Assembly (NCBI GenBank): GCA_025458525.1
Contig: JALOSF010000005.1
Location: 1-64,000 of the forward strand
Reading direction: 5' to 3'
Source of the DNA: Cypionkella sp.
Lineage (GTDB): Bacteria; Pseudomonadota; Alphaproteobacteria; Rhodobacterales; Rhodobacteraceae
Length of the DNA: 64,000 nucleotides
Part shown: piece by piece, positions 1 through 7,706 of the stretch
Numbering within the stretch: the first letter of the stretch is position 1
Layout of the letters: each line of letters starts with the position of its first letter
Notes under the pieces: model-generated
Told to the model about the DNA's origin: nothing
Database searches by the model: none
The model's input: only the letters and a program-made list of their open reading frames with translations
Program-made: the position numbers and the translations under genes

Positions 1-168
1 CAGTCCCGAAGGCGCGCCGCGATCGCAGACCGGCCCCAGCACCACATTCCATGGCGGCGGATCAAACCGTTCGCCCTCGATCACGGCGCGAATATCCGTG
101 GGCCACAGACAAGGCGCGGCAAGGGCCACGGCGGCTGCGGGGTGGAGGGGGCCGGTTTCGCGCTGCAT
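1..168 (-). CDS. N-terminal fragment of an unidentified protein
   Basis: An open frame of 56 codons begins with ATG at 168, with GAGGA 5 nt before it, and runs off the left edge without a stop. Visible residues include TDIRAVIEGERFDPPPWNVV and GPVCDRG. I do not recognise the family and see no signal peptide. It lies 58 bp downstream of the amidotransferase-like gene on the same strand, so cotranscription is likely. The codon choice is GC-rich like the neighbours, and the Shine-Dalgarno is the main reason to call it. Confidence 0.5.
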   Translation of the reverse strand, partial: MQRETGPLHPAAAVALAAPCLWPTDIRAVIEGERFDPPPWNVVLGPVCDRGAPSGL

Positions 169-226
169 TCGGGTCCTCGGGGTCAGGGTGTGATCGCTGG
201 CGCCACCTGACGCCAGCGGCAGGTCA

Positions 227-973
227 TCAACGCTTGGCCAGCCACGACATCAGCTGGTCCCAGAACGGGCGGTAGTCCTTCCACGCAAGGAATTCCGGGC
301 TGCCCCAATGTGGCGAGCAATCCGAGGCAAAGGCCGCCGCGCGTCCGCTGCCATATTCACCCACGGCCAGAAACGGGTCGTCACCCACGGTCATCAGCAC
401 CGTTGCACCCTCACGCGGAGCGACGCGGTTGTAACCGAGGAAATGCGGCCAGTCGGTGGACAGGCCCGCAAGGATGGCATGATCCTGCGCCACGACAGGT
501 GTCACGCCCGCGGGTTTTTCAATCCGATCATCCCCGACAATGGTCTGCACGGGCAGAACATCGGCCACCGAGGTCATGCCAAACCGCCCGCGCCCTTCAA
601 AGCCGCTGAACGCCATATAGCCGCCGATCATCGCAAAGCCGCCGCCGCGACGCACCCATTCGGCCAGCAGTTCCAGCCGGTCAACGATGCGCTGACCCTT
701 CACGAAAGCCTTGGGGTGAAGCAGCAACGTGTCGGCCGAAATATCGCTCAGCACCACCACGTCATAGGCATCAAGCTCGTCCAGAGACCAGGGAAAACGC
801 TCTGTCGCCAGATGGTTGGGCAGGTGATCGACGTGCCAGCCAGCAGCTTGAAGCGCCTCGACCAGTGGCTTTTGCCCTTCGTCATAGGTGCCGGTCGTGT
901 AAGAGCTGAAGCCTTTCAGATGGACTCCGTAACTGATCCACGTCTCTCCGACAAGCAGCAGGCGTTTCGACAT
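227..973 (-). CDS. Glutamine amidotransferase-like (ThuA-related) cytosolic protein
   Basis: A 248-residue soluble protein of the putative glutamine amidotransferase group related to ThuA. It opens with a beta strand (KRLLLVGETW), has a GG-rich turn (RRGGGFAMIGGYMAFSGFEG, about residues 107-126) and ends with a VGEYGSGRAAAFASDCSPHW segment typical of the group. Where true class I amidotransferases carry a nucleophilic Cys in the GGY turn, this protein has none, so glutaminase activity is unlikely. Such proteins often accompany sugar or polyol catabolic genes. The start ATG at 973 has a weak AAGGA upstream. The 208 bp upstream hold a possible small gene. Function is not known. Confidence 0.75.
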   Translation of the reverse strand: MSKRLLLVGETWISYGVHLKGFSSYTTGTYDEGQKPLVEALQAAGWHVDHLPNHLATERFPWSLDELDAYDVVVLSDISADTLLLHPKAFVKGQRIVDRLELLAEWVRRGGGFAMIGGYMAFSGFEGRGRFGMTSVADVLPVQTIVGDDRIEKPAGVTPVVAQDHAILAGLSTDWPHFLGYNRVAPREGATVLMTVGDDPFLAVGEYGSGRAAAFASDCSPHWGSPEFLAWKDYRPFWDQLMSWLAKR

Positions 974-1022
974 TCACATCATTCCTTGTTTCTGTTCGAT
1001 GGTGTTTCAGGGCGGAGCCGCG

Positions 1023-1181
1023 TCACCGGCGGCTGCATCGCTCTCGCATCCAGATCGCGCCACGGGCCTGTGGGTGGTGCGTCGCCAGCGGCCCGCGGCA
1101 TTGGACGAAAGGGCCGTCGGACAGCGGGGCTTGCCCCACGGTCCTCCCTGCATTTTGCACGACATCGCTTGTGCGGATCAT
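1023..1181 (-). CDS. Possible 52-residue small ORF or gene remnant
   Basis: ATG at 1181 is preceded by a strong GGGAGG with about 8 nt spacing, just downstream of the AAAATCGATTTG motif. This suggests that the first translated unit of the minus-strand operon starts here. The product begins MIRTSDVVQNAGRT and ends MRERCSRR after 52 residues. No family is recognised. It could be a leader peptide, the stub of a decayed first gene, or chance. The amidotransferase-like gene follows 49 bp downstream. Confidence 0.3.
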   Translation of the reverse strand: MIRTSDVVQNAGRTVGQAPLSDGPFVQCRGPLATHHPQARGAIWMRERCSRR

Positions 1182-1200
1182 CGAGCCATCCTCCCTTTGT

Positions 1201-1216
1201 AAAATCGATTTGATAC
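1201..1216. promoter_or_regulatory. Candidate operator copy 1 (AAAATCGATTTG)
   Basis: AAAATCGATTTGATAC contains the palindrome AAATCGATTT. It sits 20 bp upstream of the small ORF start at 1181. A second copy of the 12-mer AAAATCGATTTG occurs at 1586-1597 in front of the glycerate kinase. The shared palindrome in two promoter regions of one intergenic space suggests a common regulator. No local regulator can be assigned to it from sequence. Confidence 0.4.
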
Positions 1217-1283
1217 ACAAGTTTGGTTTTTGTCTATCTTTTTTCGATTGCGGCCCGCGCTGGTCGCGAGGTGGCGGGTGGCT

Positions 1284-1422
1284 TTTCTAGAAATTTAATT
1301 ATTTTCAATGTGTTACCACCCTGCAAAGCATTCGGCTGTGCGGGCCGATGCTGCGGTGCGCGCGCCGGTCGGCACAGGCGCTGCGTCTGGGTGGTTTCTA
1401 CAAATATAAAGTAATTTCAATG
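1284..1422. repeat. AT-rich imperfect direct repeat in the promoter region
   Basis: Two related AT-rich stretches, at 1284-1310 and 1395-1422, share TTTCTA, AAAT, TAA and TTTCAATG in the same order, 111 bp apart. They lie in the 542-bp divergent region between 1181 and the first possible glycerate kinase start at 1723, where base composition drops well below the GC-rich background. They may be repeated regulator sites; nothing else in this stretch looks coding. Confidence 0.35.
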
Positions 1423-1585
1423 CACTAATCAGTTTCCAAGGCCGATTCGTCCGTGTGGTGCGACATTTTTTCCGCCGATGCGCCTGCGCGCCACAACATG
1501 GCGAAAATGCCTGAAAAACACGCAAAATGCCCAAATGCTGCTGCGTTCACAAACGGATGCGTCAGCGTCGGGCAATGCAAAAATT

Positions 1586-1600
1586 AAAATCGATTTGTAT
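1586..1600. promoter_or_regulatory. Candidate operator copy 2 (AAAATCGATTTG)
   Basis: AAAATCGATTTGTAT, the second copy of the 12-bp motif at 1201-1212, lies 219 bp upstream of the preferred glycerate kinase start at 1816 and 123 bp upstream of the alternative start at 1723. The surrounding bases are AT-rich, as expected of a promoter. Confidence 0.4.
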
Positions 1601-1815
1601 TTCCGGTCACGACACGGCGGCCTGCCCGCAGCAAGGCTGTCGGTGGTCGTGGGTTGCATGATCTTTGCCGATCCGCTGGGTCGGCGCGGCGCGACTGGCG
1701 GCAAATGGATCATTGATTTCATTTGAAAATGCGGCATAGGTCGGGGGACAGTTCGCAATCCGCCGGGTCTGGACGCTGGTCTTTGCCGTCTTGCCCGCAT
1801 CGCACAGGCCCGCCG

Positions 1816-3075
1816 ATGATCGCTGATCCTTTCCAGTTCTTGCGCCACCTGTTTGACACCGCCGTCGAAGTGGCCGATCCGATGCGCAGCCTTGCCCGTC
1901 ATCTGCCGCCGCGCCCCGCGGGACGGGTCGTCGTGGTCGGGGCGGGCAAGGCCAGCGCGCGGATGGCCGAGGCGGTTGAGGCGGCCTGGGGCCCGTGTGA
2001 AGGGTTGGTCATTACCCGTTACGGCTATGCGCGTCCCTGCCGCAGCATCGAGATCGTGGAGGCCGCGCATCCCGTGCCCGATGCCGCAGGGCAGGCCGCA
2101 ACGGGGCGTATGCTCGACCTGCTGGCCGGGCTTGGCGCCGAGGATTTCGTTCTGTCTCTCATCTCGGGGGGCGCCTCGGCCTTGCTGGTCGCGCCTGTGG
2201 CCGGGGTCAGCCTTGCGCAAAAGCAGGCGGTGAATGCGACGCTGCTTGCCTCGGGCGCGCCGATCGACAAGATGAATACGGTCCGCAAGCATCTGAGCCG
2301 CGTCAAGGGCGGGCAACTGGCGGCGGCCGCCTATCCGGCCCGGATGCTCACGCTCATGATCTCGGATGTGCCGGGCGATGACCCGGCGTTCATCGGCTCG
2401 GGTCCAACGGTCGGCGACCGCTCCACCCCCGCCGAGGCGCTGGCCATTCTGGACCAGTGGCAGATCGACGTGCCCGCCTCGGTTCGGCTGGCGCTGCACG
2501 CGGGGTCGAGCGTGGTGGCGCCCGATGATCCACGGCTGGTCCGGGCGACAAACCATCTTTACGCGGCCCCGGCCCAGTCGCTGAGCGCCGCCGCGGATAA
2601 AGCGCGTGCGGCGGGCTGCACCGTCCGGCTTCTGGGCGATGCGATCGAAGGAGAGGCCCGCAGCGTTGCCGCCGATCAGGCGGCGCTGGCGCAGCAGATC
2701 CGCCACGACTTGCGCCCGGGGGATGCGCCCGTGCTGTTGCTGTCGGGCGGGGAGTTGACGGTGACGCGGCGCGGCGACGGGATTGGCGGGCCGAACGCGG
2801 AATTCTGCCTTGCGCTTGCCTGTGCGTTGAACGGGGCACCGGGCATCCACGCGCTTGCCTGCGATACCGATGGCGTCGATGGCGCCGCAGAGGTGGCGGG
2901 CGCGCTCGTCAATCCTGACACGCTGACGCGCGCAAGGGCTGTGGGCGTGGACCCGGCCTTGGCCTTGGCGCGCAACGACGCGCACAGCTTCTTTGCCGCC
3001 ATCGACGCGCAGGTGATCACCGGGCCGACCCTGACCAATGTCAATGATTTCCGGGCGATCCTGATCGCGCCCTAA
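1816..3075 (+). CDS. Glycerate 2-kinase, MOFRL family
   Basis: Predicted to phosphorylate D-glycerate to 2-phosphoglycerate with ATP (GckA/TtuD type), feeding glycolate, tartrate or serine-type carbon into glycolysis. The 419-residue product has the N-terminal DUF4147 domain (VVVGAGKASARMAEAVE near residues 40-56; LISGGASALLVAP; NTVRKHLSRVKGGQLA) and the C-terminal MOFRL domain (LLSGGELTVTRRGDGIGGPN, CDTDGVDGAAE, NDAHSFF, TGPTLTNVNDF). The start at MIADPFQFL fits family length. An in-frame ATG at 1723 would add 31 unconserved residues; neither has a strong ribosome-binding site. The stop overlaps by 4 nt with the stop of the convergent LysR gene. Confidence 0.88.
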   Translation: MIADPFQFLRHLFDTAVEVADPMRSLARHLPPRPAGRVVVVGAGKASARMAEAVEAAWGPCEGLVITRYGYARPCRSIEIVEAAHPVPDAAGQAATGRMLDLLAGLGAEDFVLSLISGGASALLVAPVAGVSLAQKQAVNATLLASGAPIDKMNTVRKHLSRVKGGQLAAAAYPARMLTLMISDVPGDDPAFIGSGPTVGDRSTPAEALAILDQWQIDVPASVRLALHAGSSVVAPDDPRLVRATNHLYAAPAQSLSAAADKARAAGCTVRLLGDAIEGEARSVAADQAALAQQIRHDLRPGDAPVLLLSGGELTVTRRGDGIGGPNAEFCLALACALNGAPGIHALACDTDGVDGAAEVAGALVNPDTLTRARAVGVDPALALARNDAHSFFAAIDAQVITGPTLTNVNDFRAILIAP

Positions 3076-4022
3076 CTGCCCCAGACAACCGCATTTTCAT
3101 GGCGCTTGATCAGGTGCTTGATCTCCTCGAAGGCGCCGGTGACATGGGCGGTAAAGCGCTCGACCGCAGGCACGCGCGGCGCATGCATCAGCCGCAGCAA
3201 CCCAAGCGAACGGTTGGGCTGCGGGATATCCAGCGGCAGCACGGTGATGCGGTTTTCCTTGCGCGTGGCAAAGACCACCGAATGGGGCAGCACGGCCAGC
3301 GCCTTTGTCTCTGCCATGTAGTTGATCACGCTCATCAACGACCCGCCGGAATAGCGGATGTTCAGTTCCGACATGCCAATCGCCATCAAGATCGCATGCA
3401 GATCCGACATCAGGGGCGATCCGGGCAAGGGCGCGACCCAGGGAAATTCCGCCAGATCAGAGGTTTGCAGCCGCCGTTTGCGCAGCAACGGATGCGAGGT
3501 GGAACAGGCCACGATGTTGCGACCGGGCAGAATTTCCGAAAACTCGAACCCCTTCGGCGCATCCACGATCCCGATGGGCACCACCGCAAGGTCGATCTGA
3601 TCGCTGTTCAGGGCGGCGGTCAGTTCGGGCAGGTTTCCATAGCTTTGCTGGATGCTGATGTCGGGTTCGGTGTTCTGGAACTCGGCCACCATCTTTGAAA
3701 TCATCGCATCCATGAAGAACGGCACGCCGCCCACACGCACCACCCCGCGCGTGCCGCGCACAAAACCTTGCGCGGCGTCGGATGCCTTGCGCGAGGCGGC
3801 AAGGATCGCCCGGCCATGCGCCGCGAGTTGCAGGCCAAGGGGCGTCGGCTGATGGGGACGGCGGCCCTTGACAAACAGCGGCTCGCCGATCCTCTCCTCC
3901 AGCATGGTCAGGGACCGCGACACCGCCGGTTGCGTCATCCCAAGCACGGCCGCGCCCTGGCTGATCCCGCCCGAGTCGAGCACGGCAGCAAGTTGCATCA
4001 GGTGGCGCTCGTTCAGCTTCAT
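3072..4022 (-). CDS. LysR-family transcriptional regulator
   Basis: A 316-residue LysR-type activator/repressor. The N-terminal winged helix-turn-helix covers about residues 5-65 (GGISQGAAVLGMTQPAVSRS, then LEERIGEPLF). The effector-binding domain follows from about residue 90 (VRVGGVPFFMDAMISKMVAEF; SYGNLPELTAALNSDQIDLA). It is divergent from the aromatic catabolic operon, with 89 bp between its start and the first dioxygenase start at 4112. By the usual LysR logic it is the likely regulator of that operon, with an aromatic or ring-cleavage product as effector (inference). The effector cannot be read from the sequence. Confidence 0.93.
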   Translation of the reverse strand: MKLNERHLMQLAAVLDSGGISQGAAVLGMTQPAVSRSLTMLEERIGEPLFVKGRRPHQPTPLGLQLAAHGRAILAASRKASDAAQGFVRGTRGVVRVGGVPFFMDAMISKMVAEFQNTEPDISIQQSYGNLPELTAALNSDQIDLAVVPIGIVDAPKGFEFSEILPGRNIVACSTSHPLLRKRRLQTSDLAEFPWVAPLPGSPLMSDLHAILMAIGMSELNIRYSGGSLMSVINYMAETKALAVLPHSVVFATRKENRITVLPLDIPQPNRSLGLLRLMHAPRVPAVERFTAHVTGAFEEIKHLIKRHENAVVWGS

Positions 4023-4111
4023 ACCACAATGCTATACCATCTGCGCTGAATATCAATACAGCGCCCGATTTGCCGCCCTATCCTTTCGGCAGGCCGGGGA
4101 GGGCTTCAGGG
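4023..4111. promoter_or_regulatory. Divergent LysR / aromatic operon control region
   Basis: This 89-bp gap between divergent start codons must hold the promoters of the LysR gene and of the 11-kb operon. Just at its left edge ATACCA occurs twice in direct orientation (4021-4026 and 4034-4039), followed by TATCAATACAG. These are possible parts of LysR binding sites, but no clean T-N11-A dyad stands out. Confidence 0.45.
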
Positions 4112-4990
4112 ATGGACGGGGCTGGCACACAGCGCAAATTGGCATTGCTTGACGAACTCGCCGCGCGCATCGGCGAGGCGCGCGAGGATCGGATTGCCAG
4201 CGCCCTTCTGGCATCGGTCGGCCATGTGCATGATCTGCTGGCGGATCTGAGGCCAACGCCCGAGGAATGGCGCGAATTGATCGGATTTCTGACCGAGGTC
4301 GGTCATGCGGCCGATGCGCGGCGGCAGGAATGGGTCTTGCTTGCCGATGTGATCGGGGCGTCCACCCTGGTCGAGGATTTGCAATCGGTTCGTCCTGCGG
4401 GTGCAACCCCCAACACGCTGGCCGGGCCTTTCTATCGCGCCGATGCGCCTGACCTTGACCTTGGGGCAGACATCTCGCGCGACGGGATTGGCTCGCCGCT
4501 GGAGGTTTCGGGTTCTATCAAGGGCTTGCAAGGCGAGGCTGTGGCAGATGCGATGGTCGAGGTCTGGCAGGCCAACAGCTTTGGCGTCTATGAAAACCAG
4601 CAACCCGACCAGCAACCCGAATTCAATCTGCGGGGCCGGTTCCGCAGCGATGCAGCCGGGGCTTTCTGGTTCCGCACGGTGCGCCCGCGTGGCTATGCCC
4701 TGCCGGGTGATGGTCCGGTCGGGCGCCTGATGGCGCGGATCGGCGTTGCGCTGGAACGGCCCGCGCATCTGCATTTTCGTGTCTCGGCCTCCGGCTACGA
4801 CACGTTGACCACCCATGTCTATGATCGGGCCGACCCTGCCATCGGGCGCGATGCGCTGTTCGGGGTCAAGCCAGAGCTTCTGGGTGATTTCTGCGCACAG
4901 ACCGGCAGCACCCCGATCACCTATCGGCTGTCTGTTTCCTTTGTCCTGGCCCGGCTTGCGGGCCCTTGCACGTCCAACCCGCGGGTATAA
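4112..4990 (+). CDS. Intradiol ring-cleavage dioxygenase (hydroxyquinol/catechol 1,2-dioxygenase), copy 1
   Basis: A non-haem Fe(III) dioxygenase that opens a catechol or hydroxyquinol ring between its two hydroxyls. The 292-residue protein has the N-terminal helical dimerisation domain (PTPEEWRELIGFLTEVG, near residue 50) and the catalytic beta domain. All four iron ligands are visible: Tyr160 (in FGVYENQ), Tyr195 (in RGYALPGDGPVG), His219 and His221 (in PAHLHF). The start at MDGAGTQ was chosen because upstream codons lie in promoter DNA. It is the first gene of the operon, 15 bp before the next. It has the same length as the second copy at 14149 but clearly differs in sequence, so the two may prefer different substrates. 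Confidence 0.9.
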   Translation: MDGAGTQRKLALLDELAARIGEAREDRIASALLASVGHVHDLLADLRPTPEEWRELIGFLTEVGHAADARRQEWVLLADVIGASTLVEDLQSVRPAGATPNTLAGPFYRADAPDLDLGADISRDGIGSPLEVSGSIKGLQGEAVADAMVEVWQANSFGVYENQQPDQQPEFNLRGRFRSDAAGAFWFRTVRPRGYALPGDGPVGRLMARIGVALERPAHLHFRVSASGYDTLTTHVYDRADPAIGRDALFGVKPELLGDFCAQTGSTPITYRLSVSFVLARLAGPCTSNPRV

Positions 4991-5005
4991 CACGGAGGTA
5001 ATTCC

Positions 5006-5977
5006 ATGGCCCATCACGGCGCCCTTGTCAGCGGCTTTCACCATCTGACCCTGTCCACCGACGGGGCACAGGAGGATTTCGACTTTTATACCAAGACCTT
5101 GGGTCTGTATTCCGTCAAGCGCACGGTGCTGTTTGACGGCACCATTCCGGTTTATCACCTCTACTACGGCTCACGGAACGGGGATGCCTCTACCATCATC
5201 ACCACGTTTCCGTTCCGCAAGCCGGGTGTCTATGGCCGGCGCGGCACCAACCAGTCGCGCACCATCATGCAGACCATTCCGGTGGGTGCTGCGGATTACT
5301 GGGTGGACCGGCTCAACGCGCGCGGGGTTCCCGCGACCAAGGGCAGCCGTTTTGGCCTGACGCGGGTGATGTTCCACCATCCCTGCGGAATCCCGCACGA
5401 GCTTGTGGAAAACCCCGCCGATGTGCGCGCGCCCATCGTGAACACGGCCCAGGGCACCACGTCGCAAACCGCCATCAAGGGCATCTACGGCGGCGGGATT
5501 GCTGTCTATGACCTTGCATCGATGGATGAATTCCTGACCCATGGCATGGGCCTGTCGCAAGAGGCAAAGACGGAAGATGCCCTGATGTTTTCGGTGCCCG
5601 ATACGATGGGGCCGCATTCGGTGGTCGAAATCCTGCTCGACAACAAAAGCCCGCAAGGCACCTGGATGCTGGCGGGGGGCACCATCCACCACATGGCGCT
5701 CAACACCGTGACCGAGGAGAACCAGATCAAGCTCAAGGCGCAGCTTGAAGGCATGGGCTTCACCGATGTGTCCGAACAAAAGGATCGCAACTATTTCAAG
5801 TCGATGTATGTGCGCAGCCCCGGCGGTGCGCTGTTCGAAATCGCCTGGACCGTGCCGGAAGGCTGGGCCAAGGACGAGGCACCCGATGCCATCGGCACCA
5901 CGCTGGTGTTCCCGCCATGGTTCGAGGATCGCCGCGCCGAATTGATGGAAGGTCTGGAACAAGCGAGCTTCGCATGA
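5006..5977 (+). CDS. Glyoxalase-fold ring-cleaving dioxygenase (MhqO/LinE/PcpA-like)
   Basis: A 323-residue protein of two tandem vicinal-oxygen-chelate modules, the form of (chloro)hydroquinone-type extradiol dioxygenases and Bacillus MhqO. The predicted Fe(II) ligands are a His in the first strand (SGFHHLTL, about residues 9-16), a His in the second module (GGTIHHMAL, about 224-232) and a Glu near the C-terminus (GGALFEIAW, about 274-282). A clear GGAGG precedes the start. The following hydrolase starts inside its stop codon (ATGA), as expected for a functional pair. Hydroquinone-like diphenols are the likely substrates by family; the exact one is unknown. Confidence 0.85.
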   Translation: MAHHGALVSGFHHLTLSTDGAQEDFDFYTKTLGLYSVKRTVLFDGTIPVYHLYYGSRNGDASTIITTFPFRKPGVYGRRGTNQSRTIMQTIPVGAADYWVDRLNARGVPATKGSRFGLTRVMFHHPCGIPHELVENPADVRAPIVNTAQGTTSQTAIKGIYGGGIAVYDLASMDEFLTHGMGLSQEAKTEDALMFSVPDTMGPHSVVEILLDNKSPQGTWMLAGGTIHHMALNTVTEENQIKLKAQLEGMGFTDVSEQKDRNYFKSMYVRSPGGALFEIAWTVPEGWAKDEAPDAIGTTLVFPPWFEDRRAELMEGLEQASFA

Positions 5978-6621
5978 CCTCTGCTCCGCTTCTTGCGGGT
6001 GTGACCCCCGACAAGGCGCAGGTTCTGTGCGTCTTTGTCCATGGTCGCGGCCAATCGCCCGAGGCGATGGAGGAGGCGGTGATCCGCCGGCTCTCCACCC
6101 CGGGCGTGGCCTGCCTGTTGCCGCGTGCAGCCACGGGCAGCTGGTATGGGGCGCGGGCGGTCGATCCGCTCAACGCCGAGACGCGGGGCGAACTGGCCGC
6201 GTCGCTGGCCGAGCTTGCACGCGACATCACGGCGCTGCGCACGCAGGCAGCGCATCTGCCGCTTCTCCTTGCCGGGTCCAGCCAGGGTGCCTGTCTTGCA
6301 CTGGAACATGCCTTTGCCGCCGGGCCGTGGTCCGGTGCGCTGGCGGCCTTTACCGGCTGCCGCGTGGGGCAGGTGCAAGATACACGTCCGGCGGCCGATC
6401 TGACCGGGCTGCCGGTCTATCTGTCGGGCGGCGATGCCGACCCCTGGATTCCCGTTTCGGCCTTTGCCGAGGCTGCGGCGGCCCTTGGCCATGCCCATGC
6501 CCGGCTGCGCGCCGACATCTTTCCCGACCGCCCGCATGAGGTGTCTGCGGCAGAGATCGCCATCCTGGATACCATGCTGGCCGATCTTGCGGCAGGGCGG
6601 CACATGAACTGGAGCCGCTAA
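5974..6621 (+). CDS. Alpha/beta hydrolase, phospholipase/carboxylesterase (MhqD-like) family
   Basis: A 215-residue serine hydrolase. Visible landmarks are the oxyanion-side VFVHGRGQSPE (about residues 19-29), the nucleophile elbow AGSSQGACLA (about 103-112), an acid-containing YLSGGDADPWIP (about 150-161) and the late His in DRPHEVS. The start ATG overlaps the stop of the dioxygenase as ATGA. In Bacillus the MhqD hydrolase and MhqO dioxygenase are induced together by quinones. The pairing here suggests this enzyme acts on a ring-cleavage product or on a quinone adduct (inference). Confidence 0.85.
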   Translation: MTSAPLLAGVTPDKAQVLCVFVHGRGQSPEAMEEAVIRRLSTPGVACLLPRAATGSWYGARAVDPLNAETRGELAASLAELARDITALRTQAAHLPLLLAGSSQGACLALEHAFAAGPWSGALAAFTGCRVGQVQDTRPAADLTGLPVYLSGGDADPWIPVSAFAEAAAALGHAHARLRADIFPDRPHEVSAAEIAILDTMLADLAAGRHMNWSR

Positions 6622-6622
6622 G

Positions 6623-7684
6623 ATGCTGGATCGTTTCACCTTTCCGGGCCTGACCACCCGCGTTGTCTTTGGCCGCGGCACGTTGGCCCAGGCCGAGGCG
6701 GAAATCACCCGCCTGGGTCATTCGCGGGTGCTGGTCCTGTCAACCCCGCATCAGGCGGCACAGGCGCAGGCCCTGTCGCATCAGCTTGGCAGGCTCTCGG
6801 CCGGGGTGTTTGCGGGGGCCGCGATGCACACCCCCACCGATGTCACCGAAGCCGCGCTGGCCGCGTTTCAGGGTGCGGGCGCGACGGCGGTGGTGGCCTT
6901 GGGCGGCGGGTCCACGACCGGGCTTGGCAAGGCCATCTCCACCCGCACCGGCGCCGATCAGGTGGTGATCCCGACCACTTATGCCGGGTCGGAAATGACG
7001 GATATTCTTGGCGAAACGGCGGGCGGGCAAAAGACCACGCGCCGTGACCCGTCGATCCGGCCCGAAGTGGTGATCTATGATGTGGATCTTACGCTGTCGC
7101 TTCCGGTGCCGCTGACGATGACCTCAGCGCTCAACGCGCTTGCCCATGCGATGGAGGCGTTCTATGCCCCCGACCTGAACCCCGTGGTCGATCTGATGTG
7201 CCGCGAGGCGCTGCGGGCGTTCCATTCCGGTTTGCCGGTGTTGGCGGGCGATCCGCACAATCCGCAGGCCCGCAGCCAGGCCCTGCTTGGGGCATGGTTC
7301 TGCTCGGTGGCGCTTGGGTCGGTGACGATGGCGCTGCATCACAAGCTGGCGCATGTTCTGGGCGGCAGTTTCAACGCGCCCCACGCCGAAACCCACGCCA
7401 TTCTGCTGCCCCATACCACCGCCTTCAATGCGGTTGCGGTGCCGCAGGCGCTTGCGCCGATTGCCGAGGTGTTCGGCGGCCCGCCCGGCGCGGGGCTTTG
7501 GGAATTTGCCAAGCGGATCAATGCGCCGATGCGTCTGGCCGATCTTGGCCTGACCGAGGCGGATATGGACCGCGCCGCCGATCTGGCGGTGCAGAACCCC
7601 TATTCCAATCCACGCCCCTTTGACCGCGAAGCCATTCGCCAACTGCTGCAAGACGCCCATCAAGGGCGCAAGCCCCAGACCTGA
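6623..7684 (+). CDS. Maleylacetate reductase
   Basis: Reduces maleylacetate to 3-oxoadipate with NAD(P)H, the step after hydroxyquinol cleavage. The 353-residue protein belongs to the iron-containing alcohol dehydrogenase superfamily. It shows the nucleotide-binding VALGGGSTTGLGKAI (about residues 90-104), the reductase-typical IPTTYAGSEMT (about 116-126), ALNALAHAMEAFYAPD, and HHKLAHVLGGSF with HAETHAILLPH. Length and motifs match the maleylacetate reductase branch (MacA/TftE/GraC type). It starts 1 nt after the hydrolase stop, so translation is coupled. Confidence 0.93.
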   Translation: MLDRFTFPGLTTRVVFGRGTLAQAEAEITRLGHSRVLVLSTPHQAAQAQALSHQLGRLSAGVFAGAAMHTPTDVTEAALAAFQGAGATAVVALGGGSTTGLGKAISTRTGADQVVIPTTYAGSEMTDILGETAGGQKTTRRDPSIRPEVVIYDVDLTLSLPVPLTMTSALNALAHAMEAFYAPDLNPVVDLMCREALRAFHSGLPVLAGDPHNPQARSQALLGAWFCSVALGSVTMALHHKLAHVLGGSFNAPHAETHAILLPHTTAFNAVAVPQALAPIAEVFGGPPGAGLWEFAKRINAPMRLADLGLTEADMDRAADLAVQNPYSNPRPFDREAIRQLLQDAHQGRKPQT

Positions 7685-7706
7685 CACCATAACGGGAGGA
7701 CCACTC

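Noticed and set aside
1429-2985. 518-codon minus-strand frame opposite the glycerate kinase
   Set aside because: Shadow of a GC-rich gene; no recognisable protein and no ribosome-binding site.
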